The notes: generated by a model not told the origin, from the letters alone. Shown: positions 35,915 through 47,490, counted from the first letter of the stretch. The stretch is DNA of 64,000 nt from Nicotiana tabacum (GCF_000715075.1 NC_134102.1:101964501-102028500), one strand, 5' to 3'. A program made the numbers and translations.

Positions 35915-37009
35915 TTAGAAGTTAAAGTACTTGAGATGGCTGATATTCCAAATGTTTGGTAGGAGCTTCCCTTCCATAGTTTCCAATTGGAATGAGCCCT
36001 TGTCTGCTTTGCCTATAATCTTGTATGGTCCGTCCCAGTTGGTTCCCAACTTGCCTTCTCGTGGGTCCATATTTGCTTGAGTTTTGGCCTTGAGTACATA
36101 GTCTCTAATCTTGAGCAATCTAACCTTTGTATTTTGTTGTATTAGCATTCTGCTTGTTGCTTCTGAGCGACCATCATTATGTACGCCATGTCTTGTTGCC
36201 CTTCGACCTCGTCGAGATCTTGTCTCCTATTTTCTTCATTGCTGGTGCCGCTTTCATGGGAGTACCTCAGGTTGGGTTCTCCGAGCTCAACCGATAAGAA
36301 TGCTTCTATTCCATAGACTAGGGAATAAGGTGTCTCTTCTGTACTCGTCTTTGGGTTAGTTCTGTGCGCCTGCAATACCTCTGGGAGTATTTCTGGCCAC
36401 AGTCCCTTCGCCTATTCAAGTTTCTTCTTCATGATGTTTAGTATTGACTTATTGGAGGATTGTGCTTGTCCGTTTCCAGCTGGGTGGTAAGGAGTTGAAA
36501 GTATTCTTCTGATATGCCAGTTTTCGAAGAACTCGGTGGTTCTTCTTCCTGTGAACTGGGGCCCATTGTCACAACTTATTTCTTTAGGTAGGCCGAATTG
36601 GCTGATGATGTTTCTCCGTATAAAAGTGATTACTTCTTGCTCACGAACTCGGGAGAATGCTCCTACTTCCACCCATTTAGAGAAATAGTCAATTAAAACA
36701 AAAAGAAATCTTACATTACCTTGTCCCGACGAGAGTGGACCCACGATGTCATTCCCCACTTAATAAATGGCCATGGAGAGGTGACCGAATGAAGGTGTTC
36801 GCCTGCTTGTGGATTATTGAGGTGTACTTCTGACACTGCTCGCATTTCATTACGAACGGTGAATCATCTTTCTTCATGGTGGGACAATAATACCTGGCCC
36901 GTATGAGGCACCTGAAGAGTGCTCGATCACCGGAATGAGCGCCACAATGGCCTTCGTGGACTTCCTCGATAACGCGTTGGGTTTTGTTTGGGCCTAAGCA
37001 CTTTGCCAA
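35915..37009 (-). pseudogene. Element E integrase, broken
   Basis: Zinc-binding region at 36749-37009 (HEGHCGAHSG and MKCEQCQKY: H-H-C-C ligands present). Core at 36412-36759 with Asp in NDIVGPL and CDNGPQF; the third acid, Glu in the usual GQAES motif, is Gln here (NGQAQSSNK). Frame changes occur near 36755 and 36145. The C-terminal part (GTNWDGPYKIIGKADKGSF, HLKYF) ends at 35915. Loss of the catalytic Glu alone would abolish strand transfer. There is no chromodomain, as expected for Tat. Confidence 0.88.
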
Positions 37010-37117
37010 AGGACAACCATACGTTCTCTTGTATAAGTCGTTATGAATGAGGCTGTATCTAGCCTCTTGTAGACTTAGTTTTTTAGCTTCCCTTTTGTTG
37101 TTTGGGAGGACACCATC

Positions 37118-37929
37118 CTACAAATACGTAATAATACAATTGTGCCAGTCCCAAGTTAAATTTATGGACTTTACCTCGATTTGGTTTAGTGACGAGTTAA
37201 GGAGATGGACTACACCTTTTTCTCCAGTCGTTATGCTAATGGTGGCGGCGGCCAATTTTGCGAGGTCATCTGCTTCGATGTTTTGAGATCGTGGGATCTG
37301 GTCAAGCTGGCATTCGTCAAAATTGGGCAGCATTTTGCAGATCTCGGCTTGATATTTTTGCAACCTTTATTCTTTGATTTGGAGAGTCACTTTAACTTGG
37401 TTGACTACGAGCTGAGAATCACAATGGAGTTTCAACCGCTTTGCCCCATATTTGAGTGCTAGTCTTAACCCTGCAATTACGGCCTCATACTCGGCCTCAT
37501 TGTTAGTCATATCCGGGCACCTTATAGACTGGTGAATTACTTCAATGGTAGGGACCTCAAGTACAAGACCCAGTCCGGACCCGAAAGCATTGGATGCGTC
37601 GTCGGTGTATAGGAACCAGAGGTCTTGTGTTTGAAGAGAAGTTTGAGCGGCTTCCTTCTCGGCCTCAGGCATTACTTTTGCGCTAAAGTCTGCAACACAG
37701 TCGGCGAGCACTTGCGACTTTATTACTGTTCGAGGCTGATATGTGATGTCGTACTCACTTAACTCGATGGCCCATTTTTCCAGCCTCCTCCATAACTCGG
37801 GTTTATGTAAAATGCTTCTTAAAGGAAAAGCGGTGACGTCCAAGATGTGGTGGCACTGGAAATAGGGTCTAAATTTTCGTGAAGCTACGACAAGAGCCAA
37901 GGCTAATATCTTTAGGTGTGGGTACCTCG
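37118..37929 (-). pseudogene. Element E RNase H region (gypsy remnant plus archaeal-type)
   Basis: The end of the gypsy RNase H (ALVVASRKFRPYFQCHHI, LEKWAIELSEYDITYQPRT) leads into a second RNase H with Asp in LYTDDASN, Glu in NNEAEYEAVIAG and Asp in LHCDSQLV, then KLPNFDECQ-like and RSQNIEADDLAKLA segments. Two RNase H domains in a row mark the Tat lineage. Stops at 37364-37366 and elsewhere split the frame. Confidence 0.85.
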
Positions 37930-38991
37930 TCTCAGCGTCGACAAGTATTTTACTAATATAATAAATAAGAGATTATGTACCTTTATTTTCTCAAACCAGG
38001 ACCGCACTTACTGCTACTTCGAAGACGGCATATAGACGGGGAGGTGCTTCCGCGACTCGGGCTTCAAGAGTAAAGGTGGTGATGATAAATATGCCTTCAG
38101 TTCTCGCAGTTCTTGTATGCACTCGGGCATCTACTCGAGACCGCTGTTCTTTTTTAGTACACCAAAAAATATGTGACATCTATCGGACGACTACGAGATG
38201 AATCTGGATAGGGCGGCAATTCGACCGGTAACCTTTGGACTTGCTTCTTAGTAGTCAATTGCCCAGGTATCCCGTCGATAGCCTTAATTTGGTCTTGGTT
38301 GACTTCAACTCCCCGCTGTGATACTAAGAAGCCCAAAATTGTTCCCGAGGTTGCGCCAAATGCGCATTTCTTGGGGTTTAGTTTCATTCTGTATTGTCTT
38401 AGTGCACCGAAAGCTTCCTTTAGGTGGTCGATATAATCCTCTACCTTTACGGATTGACCAGCATGTCATCGATGTATACCTTCATGGTCTTGTAGAGTTG
38501 ATCTTTGAACATTTTTGTGACCAACCTTTGATAGGTAGCCTCTGCATTCTTCAATCCAAACAGTATGACCCTGTAACAATACGTTCCCCTATGGGTGATG
38601 AACGTGGTTTTCTCTTGGTCCTCTTCCTCCATGAGTATTTGGTTGTAACCTGAGTATGCGTCCAGAAAACTTAACAGCTCGTGCCCTGTCATCGCGTCGA
38701 TGAGTTGGTTGTATGTGGCAACGAGAATGAATCTTTTGGGCATGCTTTGTTCAGGACTGTGAAGTCCACACACATTCTCCATTTCCTGTTTTTCTTTTTG
38801 ACCATTACTACATTAGCAATCCATTTGGGGTATTTTGATTCTATGATAGAGCTATTTGCCAATAGCTTTTCTACTTCCTCGTGGATGGCCGTATTGATGG
38901 TAGGGTCAAACTTTCGTCAGACCTGTCTCACCGATGGATAGAAGGGTTCGATGTTCAGTTTGTGTGTGGCGATCTCTTTGGGGATGCCTGG
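37930..38991 (-). pseudogene. Element E reverse transcriptase, split by element G
   Basis: Motifs in order: KYPKWIANVVMVKKKNRKW (near 38780-38840), LSFLDAYSGYNQI, FITHRGTYCYRV and catalytic VYIDDMLV (near 38455-38480), then KLNPKKCAFG and LGFLVSQRG (38280-38387). Frame changes lie near 38390-38450 and 38150. The N-terminal linker (IPKEIATHKLNIEPFYPS) meets element G at 38991 and resumes beyond 42937 with FAWSHANM-like sequence. Confidence 0.87.
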
Positions 38992-39214
38992 TGTAAATGC
39001 CTAATTTTTGCTCTCTTTTTTCTCTTAGATTATGATTTTAATTTTATTATGTGTGTATTTTATGTTTTAGAATTAGATTATAGTTAATAGTTTGATAAAG
39101 GGGTTGTGGGAATTTGGCCTTGTCATTTTAAGGCCGAAATTGGACCAAAACATAGACCAAATCAGTGGCCCAATTACATTTGACCCGCCCAGCTCAAGAC
39201 CCCAATCAGATGCG

Positions 39215-39234
39215 CCAAAACGGCATCGTTTTGG
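39215..39234. promoter_or_regulatory. Perfect palindrome in element G
   Basis: ccaaaacg-gcat-cgttttgg: 8-bp arms with a 4-bp loop, about 90 bp upstream of the tatttaa box. Its position suggests a regulatory site; this is inferred only. Confidence 0.45.
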
Positions 39235-42212
39235 TTAAGTGGCTGAGATTTAATCTCAGCTACCCATCTTGACTTGATCCAACGGTCCTAATTTGATCTT
39301 CATTCTTCGTATTTAACACCTAGAGAGGCCGAAATATTTTCCCATTTTCCCCTTAATCTTTCTTTCTTCACTCTATCTCCTCCCCTTCCACACTCTCTGC
39401 TGCTCCGCCTATCACCGCCGGCCTTTAATCGCCACCACCGGTCGGCCGTCGTCCAAACCACCCCAAAATTTCACTTCTTCCTCTTAGCCTCTTCTCCATG
39501 AATCCAAGCCTCAAATTCTCCAAATCTCCACCAATCTCCACAGATCTACCTAAATCCGAAAAACCCTAGCCGCCGCCTCAAAATTCCTAGAGTTTGAGCC
39601 ACCCCACACCGTAATACATACATAAATGGATAGATCTCACGAGATCTATCCATTTCTACTAGTTTCACCACCAAAAAACCCTACCACTGCCGTCCGACCA
39701 CGCAAAAACCATACTACCCACAACCACCAATCACATCAAACCTATGTTTTTGAAATTATCGACTCAAAGACCCTTGTTTCGTTTTGGCAAGACGCCGAAA
39801 CGCTTTTGTTTTAGCGTCTACCCGAAAAAAATGTGCGTTTCGGAGTCGGACAGCCACCGCTTGGTGTCTCTATCGTCTTCTAGTGGCTCGAGACTGCCCT
39901 GATTGCACTTGTTTGGTATACTTCTATCTCTTGTTTCCTTTTTAATTTTTTCTGTTTCATTAAAGTTAGTTTAGGCCTAGGTTTAGCGTAATTTTTTTTT
40001 ATTTGTTTATTTTTCGTGATGATCTTTTTTTAGTTTGTGTATTTTCTTTTGATCAAATAGTTTAGATGTTTTAGCCGAAAATAGTAGCTTAATTGCTCAA
40101 TGAATCTTGTTCAGTTCTTGTTTGTGATTTAGTAGTTTGGTATAAAATGTTCTGATTAGCTGCTTGTAATGATCGTTTAAGTAAGTTTGTATTTGTTTAG
40201 TTTGAGTTAGTGACTCATTGATCTTGATCGGGTATTGGTTGCATAAACTAAATTAATTTAATCTAGTTAGATCGAGCTTTGTTACATTTGCAGTCTTATT
40301 TATGCTTTGACAGTCCATTAGTTGTTTAAGTTTGATTTGTGTTGAGCAAGTAGGTTGGTGTTGATGGTTTAAAGTTGAAGTTTAGGTAATTTGATCATGA
40401 ATTAGGGTATTTGTGACCTACCTTTTACTAGTAGGGTGGCTGAAATGACTTTTTTCCTCCTTGCTTTTGCCACAGCAGTTTTCAGGCTGTCCTTTCACCT
40501 TTTGGACAACCCTTAAACAATGTTTAGCACACAAAATCAGTCTTTTTTGGACAGATTTTTGGTGAACCAAAATTTATCCAGTAAGTTGCTTTCTTTGCCT
40601 ACTTAAGGGCTGCTCTTTCCACATTTTAACACACACACTTTAACACACTTAGACATATCTTTCACTCTAAGCAAAACACACAACTTTGTGAGTAAAAGAT
40701 AGCAGCTGAACACTTAACAGAAAGCTGAAAATTGTGAGCTTTTGTGAGTGAATCTTAGAGTGTAAACCCTTTGGGAAAAAAAATGAAGGATCTCTTAGGT
40801 GATTCTTGAAATTACTAGTGATTAGTTTCAAGTGATTCTTATTGTGTTTTTCTGGGTTATTCTTGGGTCTGCTACTGCTAATTTGCTGATGTCTCCACTG
40901 CTGTTATTGCTGGTTCTGCTTGTTGGTTTCAAGTAGTTTTGGTATCAAAAGATTTTCTTGCTTCTTCTTTCTCTAAATTCTGCAACAAGGTATTATGTTA
41001 AACGCTATATAACAGGCGTGATAAAGTGAATAAGAATCATGATGTGTTGAATGTTTACTTCCATTGTGTAACATGTTCTTTAGCTTAATGTATGCAAAAA
41101 TGGTTGTTCGTATGTTTGGAATCTAAGTTGTGGAAGTTTTAAATAGCTATTATTGTTTCAAAGCTTAGAGACGTACATGCTATATCTCTTTTGATCATGA
41201 ATATTGATGCTTATCAAATCTGACCATCCTCGACCGGCTTAATAATTTCAATCCACAGACAAAAGTGGTTATGCTTGTGAATATAGCTGTTCAAATAACA
41301 AAATGGAACTATTTTCAGCTACGCCTTAAACTAAATTGGCTTTCATATTCTGTCCAAATGTGTGAAAGTTTTAAGTAGATTTTGGTTCATTTAAGTTCAT
41401 TATTCTTTACTGCCATCTCGCTTTAACAGTCTTCGAAGCCGCGTTTAAATTTTTCACGTTTTGTTATTTCCTTTTTGGATTACTTCATTTATGCTCATGA
41501 AGGTATATTTTTTGGTTTAGGCATTTTGTGAGGTTGAAGTGATGCCTTCAGTGATTAGGTGCTCATTTGATTGTTTCTTGCTAGGTTATAGGTTAATTAA
41601 CATAGTGATAGCACGTAATTTCGATTCACTTAAATGTAAAGTAGTTGAATAGTTGAAAGAAGATCCATATTTGCCTTGTTAGTTAGGACTTAAATGTAGG
41701 AATTAAATAGGACTTGTTAATTAAGAGTTGAATGTGGAAACTAAATGTCAAGTGTGCTTTGTTGGGAAGAATTTCAAAGGTTGTGGCCCATATGATTCTT
41801 AATTACATTGGTCTTTAGTATGTGTCATTCCAATATTATTATTTAATTTAATTTTAGTACCAATAGTTAATTGTTTTTTTGTGCTTTAGGCCTTATCTCT
41901 GTGTGACTTATAATGAGGAGAAAATACTGGACAAAACAAAATGCTAGGCCCAAGACAATAACGAACAATTGGCCCAATAACCATTTAATTTTAAAGGGGA
42001 ACAACAACCTAGTACCAAATAATTTGGCCCAATGGCCATGTGATAACCAAAACGGGCCAGCTTTTCCAATACAAGAGAGTTGGCCCATCATTGATTCTCC
42101 ATATCTTTTTAATAATAAAATAAAATCCAAAAAAAATTAGTTTATTATTTAACTAATTTAATTAATTTTAAATGTTAGGCAACTAGTAGACGCGCTTTAA
42201 CTTTTTCATTCA

Positions 42213-42512
42213 CGGACTCACTTGCGTAGTGGTGATGTTTAACATTCGATAAATAACTCAATAATCTCATCCCATATCCAATAACTTTAATCAATTCCTA
42301 ATTTAATTAATCCCTTGCTATAATCGCGGATTCGCTTGCGTAGCGCGATAGTAGAAATATTTTCAAAATTAATTTTCTCAAGCACAAATATAGTAATTTC
42401 TCAAAAGTACTACAAATAATTGATTGTCATGATTTTGGATTCGTATGTGAGGCGTGATTATGATAAGTTAATTAAATTTATTTTTGATCACACAATTCTT
42501 GTGTAGCGTGGT
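42213..42512. repeat. Degenerate dispersed subrepeats in element G
   Basis: Related words recur near 42213 (cacggactcacttgcgtagtg), 42325 (cgcggattcgcttgcgtagc), 42434 (ttggattcgtatgtgaggcg) and 42484 (cacacaattcttgtgtagcg), 50-112 bp apart. This looks like an old duplicated motif. Confidence 0.55.
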
Positions 42513-42942
42513 TATAGCAACGTAATATTATCCAAATCATCCTTTAATAATTATAATAATTAAGAAATAAAAGCAGATAGGTAAAACATGAAAAACAAAT
42601 AAAGCATAGCTTGTCCAAAAAATAATATAAGTCAAATGTAGTCAATAAAGCGACCATGCTAGAACCACGGGATTAAGGAAATGCTTTACACCTTCTCCCC
42701 GGTCAACAAAATTCCTTACCTAGTCTCCTATTTTCAAGACCAATAAAAATAGAGTCAAACCTTCCTCTGACTAGGGATTCAAATAAAAGGTGGCTTGGAA
42801 CAACCAAAAATCAATTCCAAGTGGCGACTCTAAACAATGAAATAATCCCTATTTCAAATTGTCACTTTAATTGAAAAAATACTTTAACCCACAACTATCC
42901 ATAAACATATCTCTTTGAGGTAAAAAGGGGTGTGACACCTAG

Positions 42943-43901
42943 CATATTTGCATGACTAAAGGCATACAAATCTACGTTAGTTATTAAGAATTGACTAAAT
43001 TTTTCTGGTTCTCGGAGTTTGCAGCCGATGTAGGCCTTTTTACTAAGGTCGTTATGGTCTAATTGGACAGGGTCGAGGTCTTATATGGTTAATTCTATGG
43101 CTTCAACCATCTCTGGGTCCGTAATGACTTCCTTGGCTTCATCTTGTGGCGACCTCGACCCTATTGATTGTTATGCTTCTTTTTCCTTATCTTTCTTTGG
43201 TTGAGTTTTTGTGCTATCCATGACGATTCGATAGCATTCCCGGGACGTGTGTTGTTCCCCTCGTATTCTGAATATTCCCCAAGGTGTTGGGAATTTGATC
43301 ACTTGCTACAAGCTGGAGGGGACTGCTCTCATGGGGTGTTCTATGGTCGCCCCACGATGGCGTTGTATGAGATCTCCTAATCCATGATGTGAAATGTTGT
43401 CTCTAGAGTTACTCCACCGGAGAGAACAAGGAGTGTAATCTCCCGTGAAGTCCGTTAAACTACATTGTTAAAACCGGTTAGTGTGATGCAGTGTGGCATT
43501 ATCTTATCCTCGAGTCTTATCTGTGCGAGGACTCGAGGATGAATGATGCATGCCCCACTTCCGTCATCTACCATAATCCTCTTAACATCAATATCCAAAA
43601 TTTGTAAAGTAATGACAAGTGCATCACTATGAGGGAAAGTCAAACCGTCGGCATCTGACTCATCGAAGATGATACTTTTTTTGGGTCCGTCGTACCGTTC
43701 GTGGGTGATCGATCTGTTGAGCTTATGGGTGGTGGTGAACTTGATGTCGTTGATAAAGGCATCGTCATTAACACCAATAATCATATTGATGGTACGAGCT
43801 GGAGAAGGAGGCTTTGGCGGGCCTAGGCGTTCTCGACCCCTTGCTAAGGTGTTCCTTCCTTTTTCACTTAGTAGTTCTTTGAGGTGCCTTTTTTGTAGCA
43901 A
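42943..43901 (-). pseudogene. Element E protease region, broken
   Basis: Open at 43455-43901: DALVITLQILDIDVKRIMVDDGSGACIIHP is the retropepsin active-site region, with the usual D-S/T-G reading D-D-G. Downstream, in the same direction, YNAIVGRP-like and VIKFPTPWGIFRIRGEQ segments follow behind stops (for example near 43455). It continues to the break made by element G. Confidence 0.8.
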
Positions 43902-43910
43902 GTTCGCTAC

Positions 43911-44661
43911 CTATAGTCTTAGGGCGATGCAGTCCTCTGTTTTGTGTTCACGTTCCTGGTGGAATTCGCAGAGGGCGTCAGATTTTCTGATGCTGGGATT
44001 AGATCTCATCTTTGGTGGCCATTTTACCTTCGTTCCGAGCTTCTCGAGAGCGTAGACCACTTCTGTAGGCAAAACACAAAAATTGTGAGCAGACAACAAA
44101 GGAGGTATACCTCTATCGTTCTTGTGAGTCCTTAGTCTCAGCCTAGATGAGCCATCTTCATAACAAAAGGAGGGTTCCCTGACATAGGGCTGGTGTCTTC
44201 CCCTGCCTGGCCGCGATGCTGGGTGATTTCTCCTTATACTATCCCAACGTTCTTTTCTGGGATCGGATTGTACTGAGGCAAGTCTTTGAGTTGGTCCGTT
44301 GAGGTCGTCATCGTCTGCTATGACCTCAACATAATAGGCATTATGGGTTTCATCCCAAGTGGCTGGTGGATACTTCATTAACTGACTTAGTAGCTTTCTG
44401 GTCGCCCTCGAACCCTCTCTACTCAACACATTCTAAAAGGCTGCGACAGACATTCCTTCGGAAATATTTGGTAAGGTCATCCTCACCCTGTTGAACCGGG
44501 CTAAAAAGTCCCTCTGTCCCTCTCCTGTGGATTGCTTAATGGCGAAAATGTCGTTCACTCTTGTTTGAGCTTTCTTGGCCTCGACATATGCCGTCACGAA
44601 CTTATCGGCCGTTTCTTCGAATGTTTCTATGGAACGAGCTAGTAATTGTGAATACCACGAG
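43911..44661 (-). pseudogene. Element E gag, N-terminus deleted
   Basis: Begins abruptly inside gag (SWYSQLLARSIETFEE), directly fused to LTR sequence at 44661/44662. TAG at 44433 and 44-bp-spaced neighbours remain in one frame with the protease; another TAG lies at 43911. It contains AIKQSTGEGQRDFLARFNRVR and a zinc knuckle of C-x2-H-x4-H-x4-C form (CEFHQEREHKTEDC), common in Tat gag. Primer site, leader and the first half of gag are missing. Confidence 0.87.
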
Positions 44662-45208
44662 TACCGTTCAAATAGCAATAAATGTGTAACAATAAAATAG
44701 TAATGAATGATATATAATAGTATTTATGTAAATAAATGTAAATGAGTTAACCGAAAAAGGATGAGATTCTTTGATATTTCTCCTAACAATGATAAATGAT
44801 TGATGAGCCTTTGAATATTCGGATTCTCCTTGGATCGTGAAAAAAAGGTGAGATATAGATCTAAAGAAAAGGTATCTTTTGTATGTATGTAATAAAACAA
44901 GAATCTTCAGAGAATGTCAATGTATTATTTTTTACAATAAATGGTCCAATCCCCTCTTGTAGCTACATATCGTTCTATTTATAAGGGTACATGGACAATA
45001 AAAAACCTAACAATATAGATCGGAGGAATATTCATTGGAATATTCTCCTTAAAGTCTTATCACAAAAACTAGCCGTTACTGTCCTTCTAAGGGAATGCTC
45101 GTCCTCGTTCCTCAGTTGAGTCTGCTTGTCCTCGTCTTCATCTTTCGTCAGATCACTTCGACCTCGCCTTCGTCCTTTGTTGGGAACACATTGATGACGC
45201 GTGGCAGC
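44662..45208 (-). repeat. Element E 5' LTR, inner part
   Basis: Matches the 3' LTR (31269 onward), including tataaatag on the minus strand at 44975-44983. The last ~123 bp of the LTR, present at 31146-31268, are lost at the gag fusion. Interrupted at about 45208 by an LTR-like insert; the rest is at 46456-46521. Confidence 0.87.
44975..44983 (-). promoter_or_regulatory. TATA box of element E 5' LTR
   Basis: tataaatag on the minus strand, conserved in the 3' LTR at 31619-31627. It lies in the middle of the LTR, as expected for the U3 end that drives the element transcript. Confidence 0.65.
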
Positions 45209-46455
45209 TGTCGCTCCCAAACGCACACGTAAGTATAGGTGGTCGTACAAGTAATATAGGATTGTAAGTCCATATATCGTACCCACAGGAACTTGTGATT
45301 AACTATTTACTAAATAAACTAAGACAACTAATCTATTCAAGCGATTTTCTAAAGTATGGATATTTAACTATACTAATCTAGAGTCGAAAACTAAGAAATT
45401 ATAGAAAACAAGTCGGCGAAAGTAGACACGAATTTAATGAAAGACAATATTCTATAGCTATGGGTTGGTTAACAATCTCGTTGAGTCTTCCACTTAAATT
45501 GTCTAATTAATTTATCTAGTTTATTGGTTGACAGGGTTAATATTACTCGTAGTATTCTCCCGAAGTACTACTCGCCTATTCAAGCTAACCTAACGCATAT
45601 ATTCCTATAGAATCAGGATTAGTAAGAATGCATTAATAATTTCCGTATAGGAACCAAGCAAGGTGATTCAGTATATCCCTATCCTAACTGCTAATCCGTA
45701 CCCGATGCTCGAGTTCAAGATCTTGCTCTACTCAATCTTATATGCAATCTAGAATTTCTTCCCCCGAGTTCAATCATAGATTCGTAGATAGTATTCAATT
45801 GGTGATCAAGCAATCAAATAATTAAGTGCAAGATTGAATAAATAAACCAATACGATTAAATAATAAGAACAATTCAAGTTTCAAAACACAACGTTCATGT
45901 AGCACCCACAACTCTAGAATTAATAAATTATGAGATTAAATGAAGAGAAGAGAAGAAAAACTAATTAGAAGTCTCCTCCAAGCGTGGTCCGTATTCCCCC
46001 ACTTGAATTCTTCTTCAATATATGTTAGGTCCTCTCCAAATTAAGTTTAGAACACCTTTTATATGAGTTGGGACCGTGTAACTTTGTCGCGGACGAAATA
46101 GAAAAAATGAGGCACCTAGGGTCCAGGCCAGTGAGCTTTCCGCCTGCTTAGGTGTTTATTTCAATTTTTGTGAATTGTATCTCTTCTTTTTCTTGTCTTC
46201 TTCTCTGGGGGACAATCACCAGAGGTGTCCCCCTTTGTCTCCTTCTATTTTATTCTTTTAATTTTCTTTATTTTTTTTCGCGTTTTATTTAATTTTGCTC
46301 TAAATCTCTTCATTTTCACATCGCATTATTTCTCTACAGTTAATATATAATATTAAGCATAACGTAATATAATTAATACTGAAGAGATGATTAAAAATTG
46401 CTAGAATATGAGGTAACAATGATTAAATATATGTATTTTTGGTCGAACATCATCA
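45209..46455. mobile_element. LTR-like insert in element E 5' LTR, unclassified
   Basis: About 1.25 kb, tgtcgctcccaaacgcacac...ggtcgaacatcatca, starting TG and ending CA. No coding frame of note. It may be a solo LTR or a small non-autonomous element; similar TGTCGCTCCC repeats are common in Solanaceae, from memory. The flanks (gcagc and gtctt) do not match, so the exact ends or the insertion mode are unresolved. Confidence 0.55.
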
Positions 46456-46521
46456 GTCTTCGAAGGCTCTCTCAACGTTGACTCGGCCCACATATAATTA
46501 GGATAATTTTTAGTTCATACA
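46456..46521 (-). repeat. Element E 5' LTR, outer end
   Basis: ctctctcaacgttgactcgg through ttcataca matches 31840-31902. It is followed by the target duplication tgcag. Confidence 0.82.
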
Positions 46522-46625
46522 TGCAGCCTACCCTAACACAAGCATGGGTGATTCCACAGTTTTAAACCCGTGACTTGTAGGTCACATGTATGGAAATAAC
46601 TTTATCATTGCTCTAAAACTCTTTT
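46522..46625 (-). mobile_element. SINE (TS/SolS type), 5' part
   Basis: On the minus strand it begins near 46625 with a tRNA-like head: gagcaatgataaagttat (A-box region), then gtcacgggtttaaaactg (decayed B box), then ttagggtaggctgca. Pol III boxes and the tail at 31090-31145 identify a tRNA-derived SINE. It is non-coding and interrupted by element E. Confidence 0.78.
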
Positions 46626-46699
46626 ATAGTTTCTAACGTATAAATACCACAAAAAAAAAAAAAGTTCTCTAGAAGGATGTAGACCCTTATTTAAAAGGT

Positions 46700-47490
46700 T
46701 CATTTGGCGATAAGCTTATGCATGAAGTAGCTAGGGATGGAAAGAATCAAAGATTCAATAGCAGTTATTGTAGTTGAAGCAGAATGCAAAGTTAGATGGT
46801 CATGGTTTTTAGAACAATTAATTGAAAGCATTGGAAGACATGTAGACATGGTGGACCTTCAATCCAATAGACAAAGGGTAAAGTCTCTAAAATATGTTAA
46901 TTTGCATTGCTAATATTTCGTTACCAAATGGCTTACGGTCTAATTTAACCTAAAATGTAACTATATATGGATTTGTATAGTATATGTATGGCTTGAGAGA
47001 AGCACTTGAAGAAATAATAGCAGCAGTTGATCACACGTTTTATGTGCGGCATTTATATGATAATTGTAAATTGTTGTTCAAAGATAAAAGTTAAAAGATC
47101 TTTTTTGGGAAGCTGCAAGTGCATATACCTTTGAAGAATGGAGGAATTACATAAATGCTATCCAATATTTGAATAATTATACTAATTAAAGAGTCACCTG
47201 GAACATGAGTTATATCTCAATTTTCCCCTAGGACTAAAAGTGATATGTGAGTCTTTTAGTAATTTCATCAAAGAAGCATAAGTCCATTATTACATTATTG
47301 GAAATTATTAAAAAAGCTTCTCATAACAAGATATCAAACTAAGCTGAAACAGATGGCCAAATGGACTGGGAGAATATGTTCATGGATTGAGGCCAAAGAA
47401 GACGAGTTGAAGACACATTCAAGGAATTGTGAAGTTATGTTGTTTGGAGATAGGGTATCTGAAGTTTCACAGGTTGACGAGTAACATGTC
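46700..47490 (+). pseudogene. MULE (MuDR) transposase relic
   Basis: Pieces typical of Mutator-like transposases: EAECKVRWSWFLEQLIE (46780-46835), SNRQR (46863-46877), GLREALEEIIAAVDHTFYV followed by RHLYDNCKLLF (46990-47083), EEWRNYINAIQYL (47135-47175) and QMAKWTGRICSWIEAKEDE (47350-47410). A ~110-bp AT-rich gap starting gtaaag and ending atag separates SNRQR from GLREA and looks like an intron. Many stops; no terminal inverted repeats seen. The C-terminal SWIM finger is not seen. Confidence 0.78.

Larger units (their letters stand above)
38992..42937. mobile_element. Element G: 3.9-kb LTR-like insertion in element E pol (possible solo LTR)
   Basis: Ends are TG...CA: tgtaaatgcctaatttt...aaggggtgtgaca. 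Flanked by cctgg (38987-38991) and cctag (42938-42942), a 5-bp duplication with one mismatch; removing G restores the E pol frame. No second copy of either end lies inside, so it could be one very long LTR, of the size known for Ogre-like elements. It has no recognised protein; the 62-codon frame at 39626-39814 is unassigned. On the plus strand a promoter-like stretch (39300-39560) has tatttaa, a C/T-rich leader and aaaccctagccgcc. If it is an LTR, the plus orientation is more likely. Confidence 0.75.
31146..46521 (-). mobile_element. Element E: Tat-lineage Ty3/gypsy retrotransposon inserted in a SINE
   Basis: 15.4 kb including two later inserts. The target duplication is ggcag (31141-31145) against tgcag (46522-46526), one mismatch. 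Minus-strand order: 5' LTR, gag, PR, RT, dual RNase H, INT, 58-bp tandem repeats, opposite-strand ORF module, purine tract, 3' LTR. A second, archaeal-type RNase H and extra ORFs behind pol are known traits of the Tat lineage (Tat, Retand, Grande, Ogre). The primer site, leader and gag N-terminus are deleted. Confidence 0.87.

Noticed and set aside
39300..39820. A host gene 5' end (TATA-like box, C/T-rich leader, 62-codon frame).
   Set aside because: It is inside element G, which is bounded by TG...CA and a target duplication. The frame stops after 62 codons and no splice-linked continuation was found.
46551..46625. A functional tRNA gene.
   Set aside because: The tRNA-like boxes belong to a SINE head; no cloverleaf or terminator fits and the B box is decayed.
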